The notes beneath the pieces were generated by a model. It was not told where the DNA came from. It worked only from the letters and a program-made list of their open reading frames with translations, and did no database searches. From Ferruginibacter albus (lineage in GTDB: Bacteria; Bacteroidota; Bacteroidia; Chitinophagales; Chitinophagaceae): DNA of 64,000 nt. The position numbers were made by a program, and so were the translations under genes. The DNA is taken from the NCBI RefSeq assembly GCF_020042285.1, contig NZ_CP083388.1:1452001-1516000 (forward strand). Direction: 5' to 3'. How positions within the stretch are numbered: the stretch's first letter is position 1; every line of letters begins with the position of its first letter. Below, piece after piece: positions 34,201-43,067 of the stretch.

Positions 34201-36522
34201 CACGATAGTTTGAATATTGCAGCTGTAACTAAAGACGAAAAAAATAAAGATCGCTACGGTTTGTCGGCTGCTATAACTTCAAAGGATAAAGCATATACGG
34301 TTTCTTTAAAAGATGCATTGCTGCTTAATTATCAAAAATGGAACATCGCCGGGGATAACAAAATTATTTATTCTCCGCAAGGCATACTGGTGCATAACTT
34401 TTCACTTACCAGCAAGCAAACTGAAATTAAAGCTGCCAGCGAACAAGAGCAACTCAACGGTCCTGTTGATATCTCCATCTCAAATTTTGATATAAAGGAT
34501 ATTGCCGCACTCGCTAATGCAGATACTTTGTTAGCAGCAGGTATCGTAAATGCAAAGATGAAAGTAAGCGACTTTGATAAAAAGACACCATCATTTACCG
34601 GCGAATTTTCAATTGATTCATTTGCGTTCATGCAACAGCCGATAGGCAATGTAAAATTTGCGGCACAAAAGCAGGACGATAATGCGGTAACAGCTTCTTT
34701 GGATATAAATGGCGATAATAATTTGGTTTCAGCAAAAGGGACATATTATTTGGATAACAGGCAAGATCAATTTGATGTAAATCTTGATGTAAACAGGCTG
34801 AGCATGAGCACACTCCAGGCCTTTTCCGGCGGCAATCTTATTAATACATCCGGTGCTATACATGGAAAGCTTGCAATAAATGGTTCTTTTAAAGAGCCGC
34901 ATTGGAATGGGGCTCTTGATTTTGATTCTTCAAAGTTTACATTGACAAAAACAGGCGCAACCTATACTATCGATCAGCAAAAAATACAATTCCGGTATCC
35001 GGATATTGTGTTGAATAATTTTACAATAAGAGACTCGTTAAATAATCCTTTGAGTATTGATGGTAGTATCTCGGCTAATTCACTTACAGATTATGCACTC
35101 GACTTAAACATAGATGCTAAAAGGTTTACGCTTGTAAATACCCCGCAGGCAATAGGCAACCAGGTTTATGGCTTTGCATCTGCCAATGCGGATCTAACGG
35201 TTACGGGTACTACATCATCGCCCAATGTCGAAGGAACGCTTTCTTTAAATAAGAGGAGCAATGTTACATTAGTATTACCCGAACAAAATATCGATAAGGA
35301 TGCTGCAAAGTCTGTAGTGCGATTTATAGACAGAGATACATTTCAATTGCCGGAGAAAGTATTATTTGTACCTGCAGGTGATACTACTGCCAACGTATCT
35401 CAATTCTTCAATTACAATCTTAATATAAAAATTGATAAGCAATCCACCTTAACGATCGTGATCGATCCATCTACAGGAGATGAGCTGCAGGTAAAGGGAG
35501 ATGCGCAATTGAATGCAGGTGTTGATCCGGGCGGTAATTTGATCCTGGCAGGTAATTATGATCTTGATAGCGGTTATTATATTTTAAACTACCAGTTTTT
35601 GCAACGGAAATTTAACCTGGTAAAAGGGAGCAGCATGGCATTTTCGGGTAACCCGATGGATGCTTATGTAAACCTTACTGCGGAATACATTGCCAACACC
35701 TCAGCAAGTGATCTCTTAGAGAATGAAGTAGGTTCGGTAGATCCGAGAACAGCTGCATCTTTCAATCAAAAAATCCCTTTTAGAGTATTAATGTATTTGA
35801 AAGGAGAATTGAAAAAGCCGGATATCAGCTTTGATATTCAGTTGCCGGATGAAAATGCGAATATTCCTATTTCAAATGAATTGCGTACCACCATTGAAAA
35901 TAAGCTGGCACAGGTAAGAGGCGATGCAGCAGTTACCAACAAAGAAGTTTTTTCTCTTTTAGTGTTAGGAAGATTTGTGGGTGAACAAAGCACTGACTTC
36001 TTTAAAAGCAGTGGAAGCGGAGGAGGTTTGAATGAGGCGGCAAGAGAAAGTGTAAGTTCATTTTTATCTACTGCAATGGATGAGATAGCAGCCGATCTTT
36101 TTAAAGGAATTGATGTTAACCTGAATCTGAACAGTTACCAGGATTATAGCACAGGAAGCGCACAAGAAAAAACAGATCTGAATGTAGAAGTGAGTAAGAA
36201 TTTTTTAGATGACCGGTTAACAGTGAGCGCCGGTAAAAATTTTGGTGTGGAAGGACAGGATGCCGCTGCCAGGGCCGTACAACAAAATTCAAGTGCTTTT
36301 CCAAACGTTTCTGTCAATTATAAATTGTCAAAAGATGGAAAGTATATGTTAAGGGCTTATCGTAAAGACCAGTTTGAGGTGATACTGGATGGTTATGTTG
36401 TGCAGACCGGCGTTGGCTTTGTACTTACGCTGGACTATGACAAGTTTAAAGAACTATTTGAAAAGAAAAGAACAAAGAGCGAGAAGAAAGCCGCAAAGAA
36501 ATCCAAATCGGGTAATGAATAA
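31252..36522 (+). CDS. tamB: translocation/assembly module TamB (DUF490)
   Basis: This 1756-residue protein has one N-terminal membrane helix (ILYIVGSIIVLIVVVIIFLQ) and then a very long run of beta strands typical of AsmA/TamB repeats, which form a lipid-conducting groove across the periplasm. The C-terminal 400 residues match DUF490: NLNIKIDKQSTLTIVIDPST, LAGNYDLDSGYYILNYQFLQ, PFRVLMYLKGELKKPDISFD and the closing VSVNYKLSKDGKYMLRAYRK. It is the first gene of the operon, overlaps tamL by 8 bases, and is preceded by an AGGCATGATATTTTTAG element. Likely role: phospholipid transport or outer-membrane protein assembly with TamL. Confidence 0.93.
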   Translation: MTVKRIIQKTLKIILYIVGSIIVLIVVVIIFLQTNYAKTFIRNKAQAYLTGKVHTKITIGAVDFSLPKWIEIKNVYVEDQQKDTLLFAGKLAVDMDMLKLISGEVYVRKISLENIRAKISRSANDSNYNYQFIIDAFTGGNAKKEKTTDTTASKITIKQLIVSNCSLSYKDDYAGSNMYAVIGKLNVTVNKLQPEKMLFDVDEIKTDSLQFTMTTFKTVNKIAPPSSGSSSAVLLLTIKKINLNVLNVAIEDKNTGMFYGNDVNHLEVDKLNIDLAKQASDIDKIALNNSVVKFISPKPQQTEKVTKDATASQSWTILVNTLRLNNDRLQFDDNQKPKEKEGFDAAHIDLQKINIDAKKVFYSADSAGALINQLAIKDQSGFAIDTTHARVLYSSKNISAVELYLKTPNSLIQNAIELNYDSLAGMMKDPKGTTVNAKLANTVIAINDLYLLVPFVKQYLPENKFRNNIVSINTEIHGSLQQLNIPFLQLKGLAGTNINAKAILYNVNDPKNIGYDVYVFNSHIPKSDLVKFAADNKYIRQLPSDLSITTHLKGNQKNSTVSLDLKSSSFKLNGDIDVKNLSNTKALKYNVKVKDGMIKRDFITSFLPPNTLPASIQLPDVITVKGTASGDMDNIKPDLQLGGSYGTVSAKGYINNFKNKEAADYDLQLTANDLAIGKILKQDTLLGNFSLVASAKGKGFNYKTMHSVVSVKADQATVKQYNYHNILLDATIDAGNIKTSGSIADTNIRIQYSLEANVSGEYPKDVNGTIQVDTVRLQQLHLFADTLNMAFRSVIKAQDLDPKDLNFYVLIDSSRINYKNNPYQFDSVMAKATTNTNVHDIVFRSPVADINANGAFDYDKIGNSLLQFLDKYYDVISNKMDNIPDQQISFNGVVKYHPIIADITGGLKYDPIPFKGKYSSNGTDSALSLIMSIPKLNYADYAVSKGKIDVSSFNDRVDYGISFDILKLGSQVFYASDIKGNIAHDSLNIAAVTKDEKNKDRYGLSAAITSKDKAYTVSLKDALLLNYQKWNIAGDNKIIYSPQGILVHNFSLTSKQTEIKAASEQEQLNGPVDISISNFDIKDIAALANADTLLAAGIVNAKMKVSDFDKKTPSFTGEFSIDSFAFMQQPIGNVKFAAQKQDDNAVTASLDINGDNNLVSAKGTYYLDNRQDQFDVNLDVNRLSMSTLQAFSGGNLINTSGAIHGKLAINGSFKEPHWNGALDFDSSKFTLTKTGATYTIDQQKIQFRYPDIVLNNFTIRDSLNNPLSIDGSISANSLTDYALDLNIDAKRFTLVNTPQAIGNQVYGFASANADLTVTGTTSSPNVEGTLSLNKRSNVTLVLPEQNIDKDAAKSVVRFIDRDTFQLPEKVLFVPAGDTTANVSQFFNYNLNIKIDKQSTLTIVIDPSTGDELQVKGDAQLNAGVDPGGNLILAGNYDLDSGYYILNYQFLQRKFNLVKGSSMAFSGNPMDAYVNLTAEYIANTSASDLLENEVGSVDPRTAASFNQKIPFRVLMYLKGELKKPDISFDIQLPDENANIPISNELRTTIENKLAQVRGDAAVTNKEVFSLLVLGRFVGEQSTDFFKSSGSGGGLNEAARESVSSFLSTAMDEIAADLFKGIDVNLNLNSYQDYSTGSAQEKTDLNVEVSKNFLDDRLTVSAGKNFGVEGQDAAARAVQQNSSAFPNVSVNYKLSKDGKYMLRAYRKDQFEVILDGYVVQTGVGFVLTLDYDKFKELFEKKRTKSEKKAAKKSKSGNE

Positions 36523-38797
36523 AATCATACTATATAGTTTACTACTTGCATTGGCAAGCTGCAGCGTAAAAAAATATTTACCTGCAGGGGAAAAATTATA
36601 CAAAGGCGCTACTATTAATATAATAAAGGACAAGGATGTAGCGGCATCAAAAGGTTCATTAAAGAGAAAATTAAAAACAGTTATCAAGCCAAATGCGAAT
36701 GCATTTATATTAGGGCAGCCATATAAAGTTTGGTGGTGGTATGTGATCGGAGAACCTAAAAAACCAAAAGGATTAAAAGCATGGCTACGTAAAAAGCTGG
36801 GAGAGCCGCCAATTTTCATGAGTCGGGTTAATGTAAAGCAAACAGCAGAAAATATGCAGGCTTACATGGAGAACGAAGGCTATTTCCATACTACTGCACA
36901 AGGTGATACAACCAATAAAGGTTATTTCACCACTGCTAATTATACTGCCGACGTGCATCCTCAATATAAGATCGATAGTATTACCTGGGTAAATGACAGT
37001 TCTGAATTATTACACTTATTGGATTCAGCTAAAAAAAGAACCGTGTTGAAGGTTGGTAATCCTTATCGTTTAAGAGATATTCAAACAGAAAGAACACGCT
37101 TAGACCTGTTGTTAAAAACAAAAGGCTATTATTATTTTAATCCTGATTACATAATGGCTTATGCAGATAGCACTATTGGCAATCATAAAGTAGATATCTT
37201 TTTAAATATAAAAAGAAGTACTCCTGAAAATGCAAAGCATGCTTATACCGTTAACCAAATAATGCTCTTTCCTAATTACACACTTATTCAACCTCCGCCG
37301 GATACTAATAAGATCGGCACTTTTAATTATGACGGCTTATTGATAAGAGATACCGTGCATAAATTTAAACCTGAATTATTTAAACGTGTAATTACTTATC
37401 GTGCCGGAAGTGTTTATAGCAGTACAAATCAAAATAAAACATTAAACCGCTTAATTAACCTGGGGACATTCAAATTTGTAAAGAACCGTTTTGATGCAGT
37501 GAAAGATAGCGGTGATGCGTACCGCTTGAATGCATACTATTATCTTACTCCCAATAAAAAGAAATCCTTACAGGGGTCTTTAGATGGATTTTCAAAAGAA
37601 AATAATTACATCGGCTCGCAATTAAGTATCAATTGGAAGAACAGGAATACATTTGGACAGGCAGAACAATTGTCTATCAAGGGGTACGGTTCTTTTGAAA
37701 TATCAACATCGGACACATTAAAAGGAGCGAATAATTACAGGGTAGGAGGAGAAGTTTCGTTTACGTTTCCCCGTTATGTAATTCCTTTTTTCAAAATAAA
37801 AGAAAGTAATTTGTTTCCGCCGCGTACCAATTTGTTAATAGGGTATGAGCTGTTCATTAAGCAGGCATTTTATACACAAAATGTTTTTAGGTTTAAATAC
37901 GAACTGGATTGGAAAGAAAGCAGTAATAAGGAACATACGTTTGCTCCAGTTGCCATTACTTATTTAAATGCAAGTCATATCACCGATAGCTTTTACAAGG
38001 CGGCACAGTTAAATCCTGCTATTCTTTTAAATGTAAATTCAGAAGCGATATTAAGTACTTATTACACCTATACTGTTACTACTATTAATCCTGCCAAAAG
38101 AAATCAATTGTACTTTAACGGAGGTATAGATCTTTCAGGAAATATTGCCGGATTGATAACAGGAGCCAAGTATGCGAGAACAAAAGAAATATTCAATACG
38201 CCATTTGCCCAATATGTAAAATTCGATGCGGAGATAAATTATAAAAGAGAGCTGGGACCCAAATCGAGTTGGGTAAATCATTTTCAGATAGGAATTGGAA
38301 TACCGTATAACAATTCAAATATTTTACCGATCACCAAACAATATCTTATTGGAGGTTCCAGCTCTATGAGAGGCTTCCCGATGCATTTTATAGGCCCCGG
38401 AAGTTATCAGCCAACAGCCAACGATATACGTTTTTTTCAGCTCATTGGCGGCGATTATAAATTACTTGCAAATACAGAATATCGTTTTCCAATTGCAGGG
38501 AGCTTATATGGAGCGGTGTTTGTAGATGCAGGGAATATTTGGACAAAAGACACTGTGTCTTTCGGTGCTGCAGGACAGCTTAAAAAAGATTTTTATAAAG
38601 AGATCGCAGTATCAACAGGTGCGGGCTTACGTTTTGATGCAAGCATTCTCTTGATAAGATTAGATATCGGTATTCCCATTCGTAAACCTTTTTTGCCTGA
38701 CGGACAACGTTGGGTAATTGATAAAATAGCATTGGGTAATAGCCAGTGGCGAAGAGATAATTTAATATTAAATATAGCCATTGGCTATCCATTTTAA
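36515..38797 (+). CDS. tamL: TamL, lipidated BamA/TamA-family outer membrane protein
   Basis: I chose ATG 36515 (760 residues) within the tamB stop region; it yields the lipoprotein signal MNKIILYSLLLALASC (lipid Cys16). TamL is the Bacteroidota TamA variant that carries a lipid anchor. POTRA-like segments occupy about residues 100-330. The C-terminal Omp85 barrel shows IGGSSSMRGFPMHFIGPGSY (the L6-type RGF motif), ANTEYRFPI and GAVFVDAGNIW, ending NLILNIAIGYPF. It works with TamB across the periplasm. It overlaps tamB by 8 bases and is followed after 13 bases by an AsmA-like gene. Confidence 0.9.
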   Translation: MNKIILYSLLLALASCSVKKYLPAGEKLYKGATINIIKDKDVAASKGSLKRKLKTVIKPNANAFILGQPYKVWWWYVIGEPKKPKGLKAWLRKKLGEPPIFMSRVNVKQTAENMQAYMENEGYFHTTAQGDTTNKGYFTTANYTADVHPQYKIDSITWVNDSSELLHLLDSAKKRTVLKVGNPYRLRDIQTERTRLDLLLKTKGYYYFNPDYIMAYADSTIGNHKVDIFLNIKRSTPENAKHAYTVNQIMLFPNYTLIQPPPDTNKIGTFNYDGLLIRDTVHKFKPELFKRVITYRAGSVYSSTNQNKTLNRLINLGTFKFVKNRFDAVKDSGDAYRLNAYYYLTPNKKKSLQGSLDGFSKENNYIGSQLSINWKNRNTFGQAEQLSIKGYGSFEISTSDTLKGANNYRVGGEVSFTFPRYVIPFFKIKESNLFPPRTNLLIGYELFIKQAFYTQNVFRFKYELDWKESSNKEHTFAPVAITYLNASHITDSFYKAAQLNPAILLNVNSEAILSTYYTYTVTTINPAKRNQLYFNGGIDLSGNIAGLITGAKYARTKEIFNTPFAQYVKFDAEINYKRELGPKSSWVNHFQIGIGIPYNNSNILPITKQYLIGGSSSMRGFPMHFIGPGSYQPTANDIRFFQLIGGDYKLLANTEYRFPIAGSLYGAVFVDAGNIWTKDTVSFGAAGQLKKDFYKEIAVSTGAGLRFDASILLIRLDIGIPIRKPFLPDGQRWVIDKIALGNSQWRRDNLILNIAIGYPF

Positions 38798-38810
38798 AAA
38801 ATCAATAACA

Positions 38811-40970
38811 ATGAAAAAAATCATAAAAATATTATTAGTGATCGTTCTTATTGGTGCTGCCGGAGGGGTTGTTTACTGGCAGATGAATAAGAAAAAAATA
38901 GTGAAAGATGCTATACAAAATGCCGTTACAAAAGGAAGCGATAACTTATATTCTATACATTACGACAGTTCTTCTTTAGATGAAATAAACGGGAATGCCA
39001 GATTTTATAATGTTACGTTGCAGGCAGATTCAATAAAGGCACAGCAATTGAATGCCTCACCGTCTAAGCCGAATGTCTTTTTCAATGTATATGTACAGGA
39101 AGTAGGGGCGATTGGCATGGATATTCCCGGGATGCTGGCAAACAATTCTGTTTCAGCAAAAGTTATTTATTTAAAACACCCGGTATTAAAAATAATTAAT
39201 AATGGTTCGGGAAAAATAAAAACATTTTCAAGAGAAGATACACTGTCCCTATATAAACAATTATTGGGGAAATATAAAAGCATCAAAGCTGATACAATCC
39301 GCATAATTGATGGTGATGTGTTGCTAGCAGATACGTTGAAAAATACGTCGGCAAGCTTTGAAAAGATAAACATCGATATACATAACTTTTTAGTAGACAG
39401 TATGCATAACTACACCAATATTGTAAGCTATTTTATAAAAGATGTAGAAGCTTCTGTAGGAGAAATTAAATTTCCGGGAGATATACCCTCCAATACTATC
39501 TTGTTAAATAATGTTGTATATAATGCTGCTCAACGATTTTTAAATATCCAAAGAGTTCGACAATATAATGCAGATAAAAAAACGGTTTCTACAGATATCC
39601 TGAACATTAATATCGACAGCTTAAATACAAATGCGTTTATTATTGGTCATCAATTAAAGGCGGGCATGTTCACTTGCGGCGGAGGTACAGTAACGATCAC
39701 GATCAAGAAGAATAAAAAAGAAAAGAAAGAAGGGAAAAATAATGATGTGATGATCGAGCTTTCGGATAATACATTTAACATGGCGCAACTGGATGGCATC
39801 AACATAAAAAATACCAATATTCTTTTAGCGAATGCAGAAAAACCTGATAAAGACCCGATAGAGATCCATAATGTGCAATTCAAAACAGGAAAGGTAAATG
39901 TGGTCAACGGAAATACATTGAGCGATTTGGTGAACAATGCCCAGTGGCAATTGACAGCAGATGGTTTTTCCTTTAATTCAGAAAATAAATTTTATAAAAC
40001 AAGTGTCAATACATTAAATATTGAAAACAATGCCATACCGAAAATAACAGTAAAGTCTGTTCAGCTAAAGCCATTGGTTACTGAAGATCAATATGGAAAA
40101 ATGGTGCAGGCTCAAAAAGATCTATATGATTTTGATTTTAATAATATAGTTCTAACCAATGTGAATATTAAAAATTTAATAGCCAATAACAGCGTAGAAG
40201 TGAACGATGTATCAGTGCAGGCATTGATCCGGATCTTTAACGACAGAACCTTGCCTGAAAGAGATACTACTCTTAAGATTGGAACGTATCCGCATCAGGC
40301 AATTATGAAATTGTCATTCCCTCTCTATATTAAAAAGCTTACGATCATTAATGGCTTTGTGCACTATCGTGAAAAAGGAAGCGCTTCAGGTTTGGTTGGT
40401 AATGTTGCTTTTGAAAATTTAAATGCCGTTATCACTAATCTTACCAATATGCCTGACAAAATAAAAAAGAGCAATATCTGTACATTAAATGCGCACTCCT
40501 TTTTTGTTGGCAAGATCGGGTTTAACACTAAATGGGTTTTCCCGCTGGATACCAAAAATGGAACATTTACTATTACTGGGCAGTTGGATACCTCAAGCCT
40601 TTCGGTGTTAAATCCTGTGGTAGAACCATTAGGGTTAATGTCGATAACAAAGGGCAGCCTGGACAGGTTAACATTTAAAGTTGATGGCAATGATCGCCGT
40701 ACATTAACCAACATGTTATTGTTGTATCATGACCTGGATATGGATATGCTTAAGAAACCAAGTGAAGGAAGCAATGAATTAAGGAAGAAAGGACTGGCTA
40801 CATTTGTAGCTAATATTGTAGTGAAAGATAATAATCCTCAAAACAACGAAACAAGAACAATGGATAATGCTTTTATGGAACGCAACATTCATACTCCTTT
40901 TTTTGGTACTGTTTGGGCAAGCATTTTTACTTCGGCAAAAAAAATAGCTTTGGCTAAAAAAGCTAACTGA
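38811..40970 (+). CDS. AsmA-like large periplasmic protein, third gene of the tam operon
   Basis: I chose ATG 38811 (719 residues, MKKIIKILLVIVLIGAAGG), giving one N-terminal membrane helix followed by repeated beta-rich AsmA-like units (NGNARFYNVTLQADSIKAQQ, LNNVVYNAAQRFLNIQRVRQ, GFVHYREKGSASGLVGNVAF). The C-terminus has a conserved-looking RRTLTNMLLLYHDLDMDMLK. Topology mirrors TamB but it lacks the DUF490 end. It probably belongs to the bridge-like lipid-transfer group and may assist TamB and TamL. It is 13 bases after tamL and must be co-transcribed. The precise role is inferred from context. Confidence 0.75.
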   Translation: MKKIIKILLVIVLIGAAGGVVYWQMNKKKIVKDAIQNAVTKGSDNLYSIHYDSSSLDEINGNARFYNVTLQADSIKAQQLNASPSKPNVFFNVYVQEVGAIGMDIPGMLANNSVSAKVIYLKHPVLKIINNGSGKIKTFSREDTLSLYKQLLGKYKSIKADTIRIIDGDVLLADTLKNTSASFEKINIDIHNFLVDSMHNYTNIVSYFIKDVEASVGEIKFPGDIPSNTILLNNVVYNAAQRFLNIQRVRQYNADKKTVSTDILNINIDSLNTNAFIIGHQLKAGMFTCGGGTVTITIKKNKKEKKEGKNNDVMIELSDNTFNMAQLDGINIKNTNILLANAEKPDKDPIEIHNVQFKTGKVNVVNGNTLSDLVNNAQWQLTADGFSFNSENKFYKTSVNTLNIENNAIPKITVKSVQLKPLVTEDQYGKMVQAQKDLYDFDFNNIVLTNVNIKNLIANNSVEVNDVSVQALIRIFNDRTLPERDTTLKIGTYPHQAIMKLSFPLYIKKLTIINGFVHYREKGSASGLVGNVAFENLNAVITNLTNMPDKIKKSNICTLNAHSFFVGKIGFNTKWVFPLDTKNGTFTITGQLDTSSLSVLNPVVEPLGLMSITKGSLDRLTFKVDGNDRRTLTNMLLLYHDLDMDMLKKPSEGSNELRKKGLATFVANIVVKDNNPQNNETRTMDNAFMERNIHTPFFGTVWASIFTSAKKIALAKKAN

Positions 40971-41062
40971 TCTTAAAAAGACGTTGTGTATTTTTCTCTA
41001 CAAAAGAGTATACTTTTTGTCAATACAAATACTGGTATAATTATAGATTTATCTAACACGTT

Positions 41063-42007
41063 ATGGAATATTCAAAACTCAAAGAGAAAAAAATGAAATA
41101 CAGTATAAAGAACCTTTACCAGTTTATTAAACAGGTAGTGTCTGAGTTTAGCAATGATAACGTTTTTAAGTACAGTGCATCACTTTCATATTACACCATA
41201 TTTTCATTAGCGCCAATGTTGATCATTATTATTTCTGTTTGCAGTTTCTTTTTTGGAAAAGAAGCCATGCAGGGAGAGATTTATGGGCAAATAGCGGGAC
41301 TGGTTGGAAAAGATGCAGCCCTGCAAATTCAAAGTACTATTAAAAGCACGCATCTTTCCAATACTACTGTATTGGCAACTATTATAAGCGTTGTATCATT
41401 GATATTGGGCGCCACCGGAGTATTTGGTGAGATACAGGATTCCCTGAATAAAATATGGGGTTTAAAAGTAAAACCCAAATCCGGGATATGGAAGGTAGTG
41501 ATCAATCGTTTGCTTTCTTTTTCATTGGTATTAAGCCTTGGATTTATTTTAGTAGTATCCCTTGTTCTTAATGCAATTATATTAAGTTTTGGCAGCAGGT
41601 TAGATGCTTACTTGTCTGGCTTAGGAACTTCGTTGATCTCTTTAATTGATATTGTGGTTTCATTAGTGGTAAATACTATTTTATTTGCGGCCATTTTCAA
41701 AATATTACCCGACGCAAAAATTCGATGGAAAGATGTAACAGTGGGGGCATTGATCACCTCTGTTTTATTTATTGCTGGTAAGTTTTTAATAGGGTATTAC
41801 CTGGCAACAAGCAAATTAACTTCTGTATATGGAGCAGCAGGTTCTATCATTCTGATTTTATTGTGGACATATTACAGCTCTGCCATTTTATATATGGGAG
41901 CGGAGTTCACAAAAGTATATGCGATAAAATATGGAAATAAAATACTACCCAATGATTACTCAACTTGGGTTAAGACAGAGGAGGTGCCTGTAGCAGGCGC
42001 AAAATAG
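41063..42007 (+). CDS. YihY/virulence factor BrkB family membrane protein
   Basis: The 314-residue inner-membrane protein has about six hydrophobic helices and the family blocks YSASLSYYTIFSLAPMLIII, SLILGATGVFGEIQDSLNKI and GAAGSIILILLWTYYSSAIL followed by YMGAEFTKVYA. The ATG at 41093 (MKYSIKNL, after an A-rich stretch) is an alternative start. Function is uncertain; older links to RNase BN are wrong for this family. It begins the 41-49 kb stress-type cluster, after the tam operon. Confidence 0.9.
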   Translation: MEYSKLKEKKMKYSIKNLYQFIKQVVSEFSNDNVFKYSASLSYYTIFSLAPMLIIIISVCSFFFGKEAMQGEIYGQIAGLVGKDAALQIQSTIKSTHLSNTTVLATIISVVSLILGATGVFGEIQDSLNKIWGLKVKPKSGIWKVVINRLLSFSLVLSLGFILVVSLVLNAIILSFGSRLDAYLSGLGTSLISLIDIVVSLVVNTILFAAIFKILPDAKIRWKDVTVGALITSVLFIAGKFLIGYYLATSKLTSVYGAAGSIILILLWTYYSSAILYMGAEFTKVYAIKYGNKILPNDYSTWVKTEEVPVAGAK

Positions 42008-42013
42008 TAACAC

Positions 42014-42412
42014 TTATGCTATTGCTTGAATAGATTGCTTTTTCTTAGGATGGAATAACTTCTTAAATAAAAATGATATTGGTTTTTTGATAATGTCCGG
42101 ATGATCATAAACAAATTTTGAAACTCCTGCTTCCACCAAATTCCCTGCAATATTTCTTATAATGCTTTTTGATTTCCCGGTGATGGCTTTTTTAGTAAGT
42201 ATTCCCGCTGCCAATCCTATAGATGAATCAATAGCCGGTGTTACAACATCAGAATTTTTTAAAGTAGTAGCAAGGTCTTTAAAAAGATGCGAAGGAGTAA
42301 GCTCTTCTTTAATGGATTGAATATCCTGGTGGATAATAGTTTTTAACTGACGCTGTTCTTGCTTCATCAATGAGATAGCAGAACGTAATTCTTTATAGTT
42401 TTTAATATTCAT
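42014..42412 (-). CDS. hypothetical protein
   Basis: The 132-residue protein has a charged coiled N-terminus (LRSAISLMKQEQRQLKTIIH), a small hydrophobic Gly- and Ala-rich centre (SIGLAAGILTKKAITG) and a basic C-terminus (LFKKLFHPKKKQS). It resembles YtxH-neighbour proteins of Bacteroidota but I cannot name a family. It is convergent with YihY (6 bases) and downstream of the YtxH gene on the same strand. Confidence 0.55.
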   Translation of the reverse strand: MNIKNYKELRSAISLMKQEQRQLKTIIHQDIQSIKEELTPSHLFKDLATTLKNSDVVTPAIDSSIGLAAGILTKKAITGKSKSIIRNIAGNLVEAGVSKFVYDHPDIIKKPISFLFKKLFHPKKKQSIQAIA

Positions 42413-42544
42413 AACAAACGGTTTTAATAATGACTAACCCGGAAACTTATGTAAACTGAACTACTATTCGTAAAACAAATTTTTTAATAAGCTTCCGGGC
42501 AATCAATATTTTCTTAGTGGCAGATGGTTTTACTGCCTTCTATC

Positions 42545-42832
42545 TTATGACATAGAATGTACATGATTTTTTGATTCGGCTTTAGTAGCATTTGCTTTGC
42601 CTTTACCTGTTTCCATAAGGTCAGATGCCTGTGTTTTCATGTTTTCATATTGTTCCGTAATGTCATCTACAAAATCATTTATTTTATCTGTAAGGGTATC
42701 CTTAAAATCATTTCCTTTTCTCATCAATCTTTTCCTGGTTTTATAACCTTTGTCAGGTGCAAATAAAACACCTATAGCTGCGCCAACTGCGGCTGCGGCT
42801 AATATTCCTGTAACGGTTTTTGCTGCATTCAT
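42545..42832 (-). CDS. YtxH domain protein
   Basis: I chose ATG 42832 (95 residues, MNAAKTVTGILAAAAVGAAI), the usual YtxH start; the ORF extends to 42880 without support. It has one Gly/Ala-rich membrane-like helix followed by the YtxH turn FAPDKGYKTRKRLMRKGNDF and an amphipathic tail. YtxH proteins are general-stress proteins of unknown action. A TTGGCAGCATTTTAGTTGG element lies 60 bases upstream. Confidence 0.85.
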   Translation of the reverse strand: MNAAKTVTGILAAAAVGAAIGVLFAPDKGYKTRKRLMRKGNDFKDTLTDKINDFVDDITEQYENMKTQASDLMETGKGKANATKAESKNHVHSMS

Positions 42833-42877
42833 AATAATAAATTTTAAATAGTTAGATAATAGTTTACACCTGATAAC

Positions 42878-42894
42878 CAACTAAAATGCTGCCA
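42878..42894 (-). promoter_or_regulatory. sigma-54-like promoter element before ytxH
   Basis: TTGGCAGCATTTTAGTTGG on the minus strand has a good -24 half (TTGGCA), and the base pair where -12 GC is expected is GT. Position (60 bases before the ATG) suits a promoter. Confidence 0.45.
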
Positions 42895-43067
42895 ATTATT
42901 TATAGCTACAAATGGCTAAAAATTTTAATCGTTTGAGTAGGATTTTCCTCAAACGGGTATCTTAAGGGTGCTTTTGTGGATTTTATAGTAATTAAATACA
43001 ATTTTTAAGCAAAATCTTCGTTAAGAGGAATAACAGGACAATTTACCTCTAATCAATATCCCAAATA

